Assembly (NCBI GenBank): GCA_026196775.1
Contig: JAPHUD010000037.1
Location: forward strand, 1-64,000
DNA from: Flavobacteriales bacterium
Lineage (GTDB): Bacteria > Bacteroidota > Bacteroidia > Flavobacteriales_E > Vicingaceae
Direction of reading: 5' to 3'
DNA: 64,000 bases
Shown: positions 37,168 through 46,799 of the stretch, piece after piece
Layout of the letters: every line of letters begins with the position of its first letter
Position numbering within the stretch: position 1 is the stretch's first letter
The notes under the pieces: generated by a model
Seen by the model: only the letters and a program-made list of their open reading frames with translations
Told to the model about the DNA's origin: nothing
Database searches by the model: none
Program-made: the position numbers and the translations under genes

Positions 37168-37878
37168 ATGAAAAATCAAAAAGAACATCCGAGATGTCAA
37201 ACATGCGGCTCTAAGCATATGTCTGTTTTTTGTGCTTTAAGTAATGAACAAGTTGAAGAAATTGACAATAGTAAAGGGTGTAACTTTTATAATAAAGGAC
37301 AAGTAGTTTTTCACGAAGGAAATAGAACAAATGGAATTTACTGTATAAACAAGGGAAAAGTGAAGCTTTTTCAGATAGGTTCGGAAGGAAAAGAGCAAAT
37401 AATTCGATTTGCTAAAGCTGGAGATGTTGTTGGTTATAGAGCTTTATTAAGTGAAGAACCATTGTCTGCTTCTGCTACTGCAATTGAGGATGATACTACT
37501 ATTTGCTTTATACCTAGAGATCAGATTTTTTCTATGATAGCTCAAAATCCTAACTTTAATTTTAAGTTTTTAAAAATGTTGAGCCATGAGTTAGGGGAGG
37601 CGGCAAAAATTATTACTGATCTAGCTCAAAAACCTGTTAGAGAAAGATTAGCTGAAACGCTTTTAATTCTTAAAGATACTTTTGAATTAGATGAAGAAAA
37701 AAATATTCAAGTAAAATTATCAAGAGAAGAATTAGCAAATATTGTTGGAACAGCCACAGAATCGGTTATCAGATTACTATCAGAATTTAAAAAAGACAAG
37801 CTTATTGCTGTTGAAGGCAGAAATATTAAACTACTTAATATTCCCGGTTTAACAAGAGTAGCAAATGTTTTTGAATAA
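37168..37878 (+). CDS. Crp/Fnr family transcriptional regulator with N-terminal Cys cluster
   Basis: A 236-residue DNA-binding regulator: cyclic-nucleotide-type beta-roll (about 30-145; FYNKGQVVFHEGNRTNGIYCINKGKV-like layout), long dimer helix, then a winged helix with VKLSREELANIVGTATESVIRLL. The N-terminus carries Cys10, Cys13 and Cys22 (CQTC and FC), with further Cys at 38, 59 and 112. This recalls FNR, whose N-terminal Cys plus one internal Cys hold an oxygen-sensing 4Fe-4S cluster; such sensing here is inferred. FNR-like boxes occur near nirK and elsewhere in the window. Confidence 0.88.
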   Translation: MKNQKEHPRCQTCGSKHMSVFCALSNEQVEEIDNSKGCNFYNKGQVVFHEGNRTNGIYCINKGKVKLFQIGSEGKEQIIRFAKAGDVVGYRALLSEEPLSASATAIEDDTTICFIPRDQIFSMIAQNPNFNFKFLKMLSHELGEAAKIITDLAQKPVRERLAETLLILKDTFELDEEKNIQVKLSREELANIVGTATESVIRLLSEFKKDKLIAVEGRNIKLLNIPGLTRVANVFE

Positions 37879-37892
37879 TTACTTGAAGTTGT

Positions 37893-38171
37893 TTAAAGAG
37901 AAATTATCCCCTCAATTTTTTCTGCTTTTTTATACACCTCAATAATTTCATCGGGATTTATCATCATTTCCTTTGCGGTAACGCTAATAAACTTATTTGT
38001 TTTCGATTGTCGGGTAAGTACTTCAGCCTCTTTGCCAAATAACGCCTCTACCAAAGCCAATTTATGATTGTCGGCAGGTATTATAAATTTAAACATGTAA
38101 ACACTTGGCCAGTTAAATTGCTCTTCTAATTTGCTTTTTAAGCTATTGTAAAACGTTTCTTTTTCGTTCAT
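37893..38171 (-). CDS. DUF493 family protein
   Basis: A 92-residue cytoplasmic protein of the DUF493/YbeD family (NWPSVYMFKFIIPADNHK, then ISVTAKEMMINPDEIIEVYKKAEKIEGI), with an ACT-like alpha/beta fold expected. Function is unknown. It converges with the Crp/Fnr gene with 14 bases between. Confidence 0.85.
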   Translation of the reverse strand: MNEKETFYNSLKSKLEEQFNWPSVYMFKFIIPADNHKLALVEALFGKEAEVLTRQSKTNKFISVTAKEMMINPDEIIEVYKKAEKIEGIISL

Positions 38172-38224
38172 TTGTATTTTTTTAGAAAAACAAAGTTACC
38201 AAAAACTACCTAATTTGAGTTTGA

Positions 38225-39568
38225 TTATTCTGCTACAAAAGGAACTCCGTAATAAAACTCTAATACTTTTAGTTTAAAAGTATAATCATATTTAGATCTC
38301 AATAATTGAGATTCAGCAGTAAACAATCTGTTTTTGGTTTGGTTAAAATCAAAAGCATTCATATTGCCAACCTGAAATCTTTCTTGAGCATATTTAAAAG
38401 CTTCATTTTGTGCTTCAACTGATTTTTTAGATGCTTCAAACGACTTTGAAGCTGATTTAGCATCTGTATAAGCGATTTGAACAGACTCTCTCAATCTTAG
38501 CTTTTCACTTTCTAAATTGTATTTTGCTCTTTCCATATTAATTTCTGCTCGGGTTACAGATGTTCTAAACTGAAACCTATTAAATATAGGAATGTTTAAT
38601 GACAAACCTAAAAAATGCCCGAGGTTATTATCTAACTGTTCATTATGCGGAAAAAAATCCGGATAACCTTGTCTGTGCTGATATACTGTGCTTAAGCTGT
38701 AGTTAAATGAAAGTGAAGGTAAATAATTTGCTTTTGAAATTTTCACACCCTTTTCGGCACTTTCAATGGTAAGTTCGGCAGCTTTTATTTCAGGAAAAGA
38801 AATGGCAGCTTTTTCATAAATTACTGTTGATTCATTTGCAATAATACTGTTATTAGGGTCTTTTAATTCAATTTCTTCAATTGCTATTGTTCCTTCAGGA
38901 AGTTGTAACAATTGAGCCAATCTTAGTGTGGCCATATCGAAATTATTCTGAGCATCAATTAATGTTTGTTCATCACTACCTAAAGTTGCTTTAATATTTA
39001 ATAAATCTCCTTTAGGAGCTAAGCCTGCATCAACCAAGTTGGTAATTCTTTCAACTTCTTTTATACTAATATCAACTTGAAATTGGGCTATTTTAATCTG
39101 TTCTTTAGCAAACAATACTTGTAAATAAGCGTTTACAACATTTAAAGAAATGTCGTTTTTCATTTTTGTGATATTTGCTTCTTGTACTGCAACATTTATT
39201 TGAGCTTGGTTTAATGTATGAATGTTGGAAAACCCATCAAATAACACCAAATTAGAATTTAAGCTGTAATTATTTGATCTGTAATCTGCAGAAACCCTTG
39301 AACCTGTTGCATCAATAGAAGAACCAAAGTTAAAAGATTGAGATGCAGAGGCATTTAAGTTAGGTAAAAAGTTTCCTCGTGCATTTTTTACATCTTGGTA
39401 TTGATTGAGTTTATCTAGCTCCGATTGTATAATAGAAATATTGTTTTCTAAAGCATAATCAACACATTCTTTTAGCGTCCATACTTTATTTTCTGCTGTA
39501 TCTTGAGCAAATAATCCGGATTGAACAGCGATGAAAACAGAAGCTATAAATATTTTTTTGAATCGCAT
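38225..39568 (-). CDS. TolC-family outer membrane efflux protein
   Basis: Outer-membrane channel of a tripartite exporter. The 447-residue protein has a signal peptide ending at LFAQ, the opening WTLKECVDYALENNISI typical of TolC-like proteins, and two long repeated helical halves (NAYLQVLFAKEQIKIAQFQV; IAYTDAKSASKSFEASKKSV). It is the last gene of a five-gene operon with an adaptor, two permeases and an ATPase. Confidence 0.92.
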   Translation of the reverse strand: MRFKKIFIASVFIAVQSGLFAQDTAENKVWTLKECVDYALENNISIIQSELDKLNQYQDVKNARGNFLPNLNASASQSFNFGSSIDATGSRVSADYRSNNYSLNSNLVLFDGFSNIHTLNQAQINVAVQEANITKMKNDISLNVVNAYLQVLFAKEQIKIAQFQVDISIKEVERITNLVDAGLAPKGDLLNIKATLGSDEQTLIDAQNNFDMATLRLAQLLQLPEGTIAIEEIELKDPNNSIIANESTVIYEKAAISFPEIKAAELTIESAEKGVKISKANYLPSLSFNYSLSTVYQHRQGYPDFFPHNEQLDNNLGHFLGLSLNIPIFNRFQFRTSVTRAEINMERAKYNLESEKLRLRESVQIAYTDAKSASKSFEASKKSVEAQNEAFKYAQERFQVGNMNAFDFNQTKNRLFTAESQLLRSKYDYTFKLKVLEFYYGVPFVAE

Positions 39569-39573
39569 AATTA

Positions 39574-40692
39574 TTATCTGTTAGATTTACTATTTATTTT
39601 AGTTGGTTGGGTTATGTTCCAAACTTTTACCTTGTCACTAGCAGTAATTCCCGATAAAATCTCCACATTAATACCGTCCGAAATACCAAGTTTTACATTT
39701 TTTCTTTCAAACTGTTGTTCGTCAACAGCCACTTCTACATAAGGCTCGTTTGTTTCTATATCAAATTGTAATAATGCTTCTCTTATCGCCAACACATTTT
39801 CTTTTTTATCCAAAACTAAAGAAGCATTAGCACTATAACCTGCTCTAATAAAAAATGCAGAATCTAAAAATACATCCGCTTCAATTTTAAACTGAACAGC
39901 ACCTTGTTCCTCAATTCCTTTTGGAGCGACAAATCTTAATTTTGCATCAAATTCTTTATCGTTAATAGCCCCTAAGCTTACTTTTAAATCCATGCCTTTT
40001 TTCAATTTGCCAACTTCAGCTTCATCAACCTTTCCTTCAAAAACCATGTTGCTTAAATTAGCAATAATGGCTACAGTTGTTCCGGGATTAAAATTGTTAC
40101 TTTCAATTACTTGGTCTCCTTTTTTTACAGGGATTTCTAATATGGTTCCTGAAATGGTAGCTTTAATATTAGTATTGGCAACTCCACCATCTCTTGTTCC
40201 TAGCTGAATAATCTGTAAATCATTTTCTGCATTGCTAAGTTCTTGTTTGGCTTGGTTAAATCTCAATTCTATATTGTTGAATTCTTGAGCAGAGATTACT
40301 TCTTTATCGAAAAGCTGCTTATTTCTGTTGTATTCTAACGTAACATTATCTAAGTTGAACTTAGCATTTTTAACTCTTCCTATAGCGTTATTTAGAGCAG
40401 ATTCATTAGGAATAACTTTAATTTTTGCAATTAAATCTCCGGCTTTAATTTTTTCACCTTCTTTTACCAAAATGGTTTCTAAGATACCCGAAATTTGGGG
40501 TTTAATTTCTACTTCGTCCTCAGGAATAACTTTTCCTGTGGCAACAGTTTTTTTCTCAATAGTGGTTTTAAATGGTGTCTCAGTTTCATAAACAACAGCA
40601 GATTTATTGTTAGATTTAATAAAAAATGAAGTAGCGAAAATTACACCTAGCACTACTAGTGCAATTAAGAAGTATTTTACTATTTTTTTCAT
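39574..40692 (-). CDS. Periplasmic adaptor (MacA/HlyD-like)
   Basis: Membrane-fusion protein that links inner-membrane permease and TolC. The 372 residues start with one membrane anchor (about 7-27), then a barrel-sandwich half (VIPEDEVEIKPQISGILETILVKEGEKIKAGD), a coiled-coil hairpin, and the return half (TISGTILEIPVKKGDQV). It lies 5 bases before the TolC gene. The pairing with MacB-type permeases makes it MacA-like. Confidence 0.9.
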   Translation of the reverse strand: MKKIVKYFLIALVVLGVIFATSFFIKSNNKSAVVYETETPFKTTIEKKTVATGKVIPEDEVEIKPQISGILETILVKEGEKIKAGDLIAKIKVIPNESALNNAIGRVKNAKFNLDNVTLEYNRNKQLFDKEVISAQEFNNIELRFNQAKQELSNAENDLQIIQLGTRDGGVANTNIKATISGTILEIPVKKGDQVIESNNFNPGTTVAIIANLSNMVFEGKVDEAEVGKLKKGMDLKVSLGAINDKEFDAKLRFVAPKGIEEQGAVQFKIEADVFLDSAFFIRAGYSANASLVLDKKENVLAIREALLQFDIETNEPYVEVAVDEQQFERKNVKLGISDGINVEILSGITASDKVKVWNITQPTKINSKSNR

Positions 40693-40728
40693 GTGCTTTG
40701 TATTTTGGTTTTTATGTTTTTAGTTATT

Positions 40729-41988
40729 TTATTCTTCTCTTAAGGCATCAATAGGTTTAATGCTAACAGCTCTTTGTGCCGGAATTAATCCTATTAATGT
40801 TCCTAAAATTATCATGATTAATAAAGCTCCAATAATGTATGGTATTGGAACTGTTGGGTTGGTATAAGGAAAATCAGTTACATCTTGTGTGGCAGCGTTG
40901 ATACCTGCAAGTACCAAAGCCCCTAAAATAATTCCTAAAATTCCTGAAACCAAAGTAAGAAATACAGATTCTAATATTATTTGTCCTTTAACTTCATTAG
41001 GGGTTGCACCTAACGCTCTTCTAACGCCTAATTCTCTGGTTCTTTCTTTTACAGAAATTAATAAAATATTACCAATACCAATTACTCCTGCAAATATGGT
41101 AGCTATTCCTACAACTAAAGATAAAAATGTTAAGCCTTTAGAAAAGCCTTGTACTTTATTAAAAATTTCACCTAAATTAAATGAACCTATTGCTCTTTCA
41201 TCTTCTGGAGCAACACTGTGGATGTCTTTTAATACTTTTTTCACTTTCTTTTCTACTTCTATGACATCAGCGTCATTATAGGCAGCAATGGCTAACCAAC
41301 CTACATTTTCTCCAGTGTTATAAAGTTTTCTAAAGGTTGTAAAGGGGATATAGATATCGCCATCATCTTCAAATCCACCACCTTGAACAAATTTATGAAT
41401 ACCAATTACTTGAAAGTAGCTGTTGTCAATTTTAATAAAATGTCCGATAGGATTTTCATCTTCATTAAACAATTCTCTTTGCGTTCTTTCTCCAATTACA
41501 CATACTTTTCTATTGTGTTTAATATCCTCTTCATTTAAAAACCTGCCTCCATCATAAATATCTTTAGTAGCAATTTTTACAACTACAGGAAAATCGCCAT
41601 AAACATTATACTTTCCATGTTTTAAATCTCTTGTAATAGTTGGAGCATCTCCTCCAAAAACACCTTTAGCATTTCTGGGTGCTATATGTTGTACTTCAGG
41701 AATTTTTGTTTTTAAAGTTCTTACATCATTTAATTTTAATTGAATAAACCTTCCTGTTTTAAAACCTTTGTATGGTACACTGGTTTGCTGTGTCCAAACA
41801 AACATACTATTCATTGCAACACGCTCAAACTGTCTTTCAAAACCATTATCGAGTCCTTTGGCAGCACCTGATAAAGTAATATAAATAAAGATACCCCAAA
41901 GCACACCAATTACAGTAATGGTGGTTCTAGCTTTGTTTTTAGTAACAGAGCTCAAAATTTCAGTCCATGTATCTCTTCTAAATATCAA
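40729..41988 (-). CDS. MacB-like ABC transporter permease, second copy
   Basis: A 419-residue FtsX/MacB-type permease: an N-terminal membrane helix, a long periplasmic domain (about 50-280), and three C-terminal helices including ERTRELGVRRALGATPNEVKGQ. It has no fused ATPase. It is a paralogue of the next gene upstream. The two probably form a heterodimer energised by the separate ATPase. Confidence 0.9.
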   Translation of the reverse strand: MIFRRDTWTEILSSVTKNKARTTITVIGVLWGIFIYITLSGAAKGLDNGFERQFERVAMNSMFVWTQQTSVPYKGFKTGRFIQLKLNDVRTLKTKIPEVQHIAPRNAKGVFGGDAPTITRDLKHGKYNVYGDFPVVVKIATKDIYDGGRFLNEEDIKHNRKVCVIGERTQRELFNEDENPIGHFIKIDNSYFQVIGIHKFVQGGGFEDDGDIYIPFTTFRKLYNTGENVGWLAIAAYNDADVIEVEKKVKKVLKDIHSVAPEDERAIGSFNLGEIFNKVQGFSKGLTFLSLVVGIATIFAGVIGIGNILLISVKERTRELGVRRALGATPNEVKGQIILESVFLTLVSGILGIILGALVLAGINAATQDVTDFPYTNPTVPIPYIIGALLIMIILGTLIGLIPAQRAVSIKPIDALREE

Positions 41989-42044
41989 TTTTAATTAGGT
42001 TATATAGTTATCAGTTATTAGTTTTATTTAATCTTTTATCTTTT

Positions 42045-43274
42045 TTATTCATCTCTCAACGCTACAATTGGTTGAATTCTAGCTGCTCGTTTAGCTGGAA
42101 CATAACCTGCTAATGCTCCAAAAAGTATTAAAATAATGGTTGCTGTTATGGCTGTTCCTAAATCTATATAAGGGCTTAGTATAAAGTAATCTTCCAATTT
42201 GTCGCCTATCATTTTTAAAACAAAAACCCCCAAAAATAGACCAACATAACCTGCAATTAAGGTTATAAAAATAGACTCTTGCAAAATCATGGTAATGATA
42301 GAAAATGGTGTCGCTCCTAATGCTTTTCTAACACCAATTTCTTTGGTTCTTTCTTTAATTACAAAAACCATAATGTTGCTAATACCAATAACTCCGGCAA
42401 TTAGCGTTCCTATACCAACAAAGGTAACAATAAGAGTTAAAACACCAGAAAGTTGTTGGTTTTGATTCATGTTATCAGCAATATTTCTAATAAATACACC
42501 ACTTTGGTCATCAGGAGCAATTTCATGTTTTTCTTTAAGGAATTTAGTGAGTTTTTCTTCAAAAAGCATGGCTCCAGCATATCCTAACTCAGGTTTGTAT
42601 GCTAGTACTATTTGGTTGATATCGTCTGTATTTTTTTCAATAAGTTGTAGGGTAGTGTAGGGAACATATATTCTTCGTTCTTCATTATCACCACCTTCAT
42701 CCTGAAAAACACCTATTACTTTATAAGCGGTATTGTTGATGATAATATGTTCTCCCAAAGCACTTTTGTCTTTAAACAAATCTTTTTCCACCAACCTGCC
42801 AACTACAGCATATTTTGTTTTTTCTTTAACGTCCAAATCATTTATATAACGACCTCTCATCATAATGGTTTTTTCAGAAATCTGATGTGCAGGACTAACA
42901 CCAACAAAAGAGTATGAGTTAGATTCGTTGTTAAAAGTTACTGTTCCGTTTCTAAATATTCGGGGTGTAATATATTCCAAATAAAAAGGAAAATTCTTTT
43001 TTATATCTGTTAAATCATCGTTTTTAAACTGAATAGTTCTATTTACATTATAACCTTTGTAAGGCATGCTGGTTCTCCCCGGAAATACAAACATGGTATT
43101 GGTAGCATCATCCATAAAAAACTGATTGAATGAATTTTTTAATCCGTTGCCTAAACCAAGTAAAATAATAAAAATGAGCAAACCAAGGGTAATAGTAAAC
43201 CCCGACAAGAACGTACGGAGCTTGTTTTTCTTTATTGTTTGAAATATTTCTTGCCAATTATCGCTACTAAACAT
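42045..43274 (-). CDS. MacB-like ABC transporter permease, first copy
   Basis: A 409-residue FtsX/MacB-type permease with the same plan as its neighbour (ERTKEIGVRKALGATPFSI near the C-terminus). Its start overlaps the ATPase gene by 8 bases, so translation is coupled. Substrate is unknown; MacB relatives export peptides, lipids or macrolides. Confidence 0.9.
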   Translation of the reverse strand: MFSSDNWQEIFQTIKKNKLRTFLSGFTITLGLLIFIILLGLGNGLKNSFNQFFMDDATNTMFVFPGRTSMPYKGYNVNRTIQFKNDDLTDIKKNFPFYLEYITPRIFRNGTVTFNNESNSYSFVGVSPAHQISEKTIMMRGRYINDLDVKEKTKYAVVGRLVEKDLFKDKSALGEHIIINNTAYKVIGVFQDEGGDNEERRIYVPYTTLQLIEKNTDDINQIVLAYKPELGYAGAMLFEEKLTKFLKEKHEIAPDDQSGVFIRNIADNMNQNQQLSGVLTLIVTFVGIGTLIAGVIGISNIMVFVIKERTKEIGVRKALGATPFSIITMILQESIFITLIAGYVGLFLGVFVLKMIGDKLEDYFILSPYIDLGTAITATIILILFGALAGYVPAKRAARIQPIVALRDE

Positions 43275-43968
43275 ATTCTGATGCTCTAACTTGGTTTACT
43301 TTTTTATCTTCTATAATAACTCCATCTTTTAACTGAACAATTCTTTTACACATTTTAGCAATATCTTCTTCATGGGTTACCACTAATAGTGTTTTTCCTT
43401 CGTCATTAATTTCTTGGAGTAATTGCATTACTTCATAAGAAGTGGTAGAATCTAATGCACCTGTAGGTTCGTCTGCTAAAAGTACTTTAGGTTGAGCAGC
43501 CAAGGCTCTAGCAATCGCTACTCTTTGTTTTTGTCCGCCCGAAAGCTCGCTAGGTAAATGTGTTGCCCAGTTGGCTAATCCAACTTTGGTTAGGTATTGC
43601 ATTGCTTTTTCATCACGCTCTTTTTTAGGAACTCTTTGATAATAGAGCGGAAGAGCAACATTTTCTAAAGCTGTTTTGTAATTAATAAGGTTAAACGATT
43701 GAAAAATAAAACCTAAAAATTTGTTTCGGTATTTGGCTGCTTTGGTTTCGTTGAGATTTACAATTGGTACACCATCTAGCGTGTAGCTACCTGTATCTAA
43801 TAAATCTAACATGCCAACAATGTTCAGTAAAGTAGATTTTCCTGAACCCGAAGAACCCATAATAGCAACCATTTCTCCTTCTTCCACATTAAAGTTAATT
43901 CCTTTCAATACATGGAGTACATTGCTGCCCATTTTATATGATTTATGAAGATCTTTTATTACTATCAT
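43267..43968 (-). CDS. MacB/LolD-type ABC transporter ATPase
   Basis: A 233-residue ATPase that powers the two downstream permeases. Walker A GSSGSGKST (residues 38-46), signature LSGGQKQR, Walker B VLLADEPTGALD and the MacB/LolD-typical order are intact. It is first in the operon ATPase-permease-permease-adaptor-TolC, a complete tripartite export machine. Confidence 0.93.
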   Translation of the reverse strand: MIVIKDLHKSYKMGSNVLHVLKGINFNVEEGEMVAIMGSSGSGKSTLLNIVGMLDLLDTGSYTLDGVPIVNLNETKAAKYRNKFLGFIFQSFNLINYKTALENVALPLYYQRVPKKERDEKAMQYLTKVGLANWATHLPSELSGGQKQRVAIARALAAQPKVLLADEPTGALDSTTSYEVMQLLQEINDEGKTLLVVTHEEDIAKMCKRIVQLKDGVIIEDKKVNQVRASEYV

Positions 43969-44329
43969 GCCAAAAGGGTTTTATTTATCCTAAAATCAAA
44001 AGTAATTTATTAATAGAAGCACAAGGAATTATTTTACACCAATGGAAAAGTAAAATGATGAGTGGTAGGAAGAATTCTATAACCTTCCAAAAGGAGACTA
44101 ACTACCTAACAAATCCTCAGCTAAGTATAGAATATTATACACTTTTTTCAAATAGTTTTTGTTACATGGAACTCTAACAAGTATTAAGATTTAAGTTAAC
44201 AATTAAGGCTATAAGTAAGAACTAAAGTTAAAATTCTGCTTAGTTGATAACCTTTCTGGATTTTTTTTGTCATTTATTTTATCTTTTGTTCAAAGTGATT
44301 AATTTTAGCCAATATTTAAAAATCATTTC
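43969..44329. other. 361-base non-coding stretch
   Basis: Between the divergent ABC operon and the YfhO-like gene. AT-rich; it should hold both promoters. A TATCTTTTG at 44281 is close to a -7 box but has no well-placed -33. A short open frame (43938-44177) overlaps the ATPase start and shows no protein-like character. I see no strong hairpin or repeat. Confidence 0.5.
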
Positions 44330-46777
44330 ATGGAGAAAAATAACCCTATTTTAAGACATCTTTTAGCAGTATTAATTTTATTTGTGGTAGCAGCAGCTTA
44401 TTTCTATCCGGAATTACAAGGAAAGAAAATTTTAAGTCATGATCAAGTGAGTGCAGCGGCATCAGGGGATCAATATAGAGATTATAAAGAAAAAGGAGAA
44501 ACGATTTTATGGACTTCACGAATTTTTTCAGGAATGCCTTTGTTTCAGGTTGCATACAAAACAGATGCTAATTTATTAAATACTGCATTAATACCAGCAC
44601 AGTTTCTACCTAAAAGCATGTGGTTATGGTTTTATTTATTGTTAGGTTTTTATATAGCACTTGCTATACTTGGATACGATACAAAATTAAGTGTTTTAGG
44701 AGCTATAGCATTTGGTTTGTTTACTTGGTTGTTCCTATCTATAGAAGCAGGTCACTCCAGTAAAATGACTACACTTTCATTTGTACCACCACTTATTGCT
44801 TCAATATTAATAACATACAGAGGGAGATGGCTTATTGGTGGAGCTTTAGCTGGTTTATTTACTGGTTTAGCTATTATGGCAAATCACCCTCAAATTGTCT
44901 ATTATGCTTTTTTTATGATAATGGCTATAGTAATTGTAATGTTTGGTCAGGCTATTAAAAATAAAACGTTGCCTGTATTTTTTAAACGTTCATTTATTTT
45001 GTTAGCCTTTGGAATTATTGGTGTCTTAGCCAATACAGCAGCTTTATGGACAACTTTTGATTATAGTGAAGAAACTATTAGAGGCGGGAAGTCTGAGCTT
45101 ACTAAAGAAGATGTGAAACAAGGAACTGGATTAGATTTAGATTACGCTATGCAATGGAGTTATGGTAAAGCAGAAACTATTAATTTATTAATTCCAGGAG
45201 CTTATGCTGGCGGAGCTTCTTTAGATGAAAGTTCTGCTACATACAAAATGTTGGTAGAGAAAGGAGTTCCAAAAAAACAAGCATTAGATTATGTTAAAGG
45301 ACTCCCGTTGTATTATGGCGACCAACCATTTACAACAGGACCTTCTTATATGGGGGCTGCAATTATCTTTTTGTTTTTATTATTGTTTTTCATTTCTTCA
45401 GATAGATTAAGATGGGCGTATTTAGCAGTAACTATAATGGCCATAATATTTTCATGGGGAAAAAATTTCTTAGTAATAAATGAATTTTTCTTTAATAACT
45501 TTCCGCTTTACAATAAATTTAGGACACCTTCAATGTGGCTATCTTTAGTCATGATAGCTATTGTATTGGGAGCAATAACTACTTTAAATATTATCCTAAA
45601 TAAAAAAGCAAGTACTGAAAAAATGAAAAAAGGATTACTTTATTCAGTAGCTATTTTAGGTGGATTATCTTTATTTACATGGTTGTTTGGAAGTTCTTTT
45701 TCAGATTTTGAAGGTGCTTATGACGGACAAATAGCAGAATCAGGTATTGATATCAATGTACTTATTGAAGATAGAATTGCGATGCTCAAATCTGATGCAC
45801 TAAGAACACTTGTAATTATAGGGTTAACTTTTGGCTTGTTATGGATGTTTGTTACCGACAAGCTTAAAGATACAAAAGTGGTTTTTGGAATTTTGGCTAT
45901 AATTATTGTTGGAGATATGTGGACGGTTGGAAAAAGATACCTAAATGATAGTGATTTTACTAAAGCAAGTTCTTTTGCAAAATCTATAAAACCTACACAA
46001 GCTGATTTACAAATTCAAAATGATCTCTCATATTTTAGAGTATTTAATACAACAGTAAGTTCATTCAATGATGTTAAAACTTCTTACTTCCACAATAGCG
46101 TTGGTGGTTATAGTGCGGTAAAATTAATTCGTTATCAAGATATAATTGAAAACCAGTTGGCTAAAAACAATATGAATGTGTTTAACATGCTTAATACAAA
46201 GTATTTTATTGTTGGTCAGCCTGGGCAAGAAATGGCACGAACCAATCCAGACGCATGTGGTTCTGCTTGGTTTATAGATAATATTAAATGGGTGAAAAAT
46301 GCAGATGAAGAGATGGCTGCTTTAATTGATTTTTTACCAAAAGCTACAGTAGTTATTGATGAACGTTTTAAAGATTACTTAAAAGATTTCACACCTAATA
46401 ATTCAGTTCAAAACACAGTAAAATTAACTTCTTTTCATCCAGATAATATGGTGTATGAAGCTACTGCAAATACTACTAATTTTGCAGTTTTCTCAGAGAT
46501 TTGGTACAAAGGAAATGAAGATTGGAAAGCATATATAGATGGAAAAGAAGTAGAATTTATTCGTGTAAACTATTTATTAAGAGGGCTATTAATTCCTGAA
46601 GGAACACACAAAGTAGAATTCAAATTTTATCCTAAAACACATTACACAGGAAGCTATATTACATTTGTATTTTCATTAATTTGTATAGTGGGCTTTTTGG
46701 TAGTAGTTGTTTTATCAAAAATGGGTAAAAAATTACCAGGAATGGAAGAGGAAGGAGATAAAGAAATAGAAAATTAA
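44330..46777 (+). CDS. YfhO-family membrane protein
   Basis: An 815-residue inner-membrane protein with about 13 hydrophobic segments and a C-terminal soluble region. HDQVSAAASGDQYRDY, the repeated long helices, and the late FSEIWYKGNEDWKAYIDGKEV and LLRGLLIPEGTHKVEFKFYPKT match the YfhO family, GT-C-like membrane proteins linked in Gram-positives to glycosylation of wall polymers. In Bacteroidota the substrate is unknown. It precedes the T9SS subtilase by 22 bases. Confidence 0.88.
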   Translation: MEKNNPILRHLLAVLILFVVAAAYFYPELQGKKILSHDQVSAAASGDQYRDYKEKGETILWTSRIFSGMPLFQVAYKTDANLLNTALIPAQFLPKSMWLWFYLLLGFYIALAILGYDTKLSVLGAIAFGLFTWLFLSIEAGHSSKMTTLSFVPPLIASILITYRGRWLIGGALAGLFTGLAIMANHPQIVYYAFFMIMAIVIVMFGQAIKNKTLPVFFKRSFILLAFGIIGVLANTAALWTTFDYSEETIRGGKSELTKEDVKQGTGLDLDYAMQWSYGKAETINLLIPGAYAGGASLDESSATYKMLVEKGVPKKQALDYVKGLPLYYGDQPFTTGPSYMGAAIIFLFLLLFFISSDRLRWAYLAVTIMAIIFSWGKNFLVINEFFFNNFPLYNKFRTPSMWLSLVMIAIVLGAITTLNIILNKKASTEKMKKGLLYSVAILGGLSLFTWLFGSSFSDFEGAYDGQIAESGIDINVLIEDRIAMLKSDALRTLVIIGLTFGLLWMFVTDKLKDTKVVFGILAIIIVGDMWTVGKRYLNDSDFTKASSFAKSIKPTQADLQIQNDLSYFRVFNTTVSSFNDVKTSYFHNSVGGYSAVKLIRYQDIIENQLAKNNMNVFNMLNTKYFIVGQPGQEMARTNPDACGSAWFIDNIKWVKNADEEMAALIDFLPKATVVIDERFKDYLKDFTPNNSVQNTVKLTSFHPDNMVYEATANTTNFAVFSEIWYKGNEDWKAYIDGKEVEFIRVNYLLRGLLIPEGTHKVEFKFYPKTHYTGSYITFVFSLICIVGFLVVVVLSKMGKKLPGMEEEGDKEIEN

Positions 46778-46799
46778 AAACCGTTAACAATTATAAAAG

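Noticed and set aside
43938-44177. 79-codon open frame before the YfhO-like gene
   Set aside because: Overlaps the start of the ABC ATPase gene on the other strand and has no protein-like pattern.
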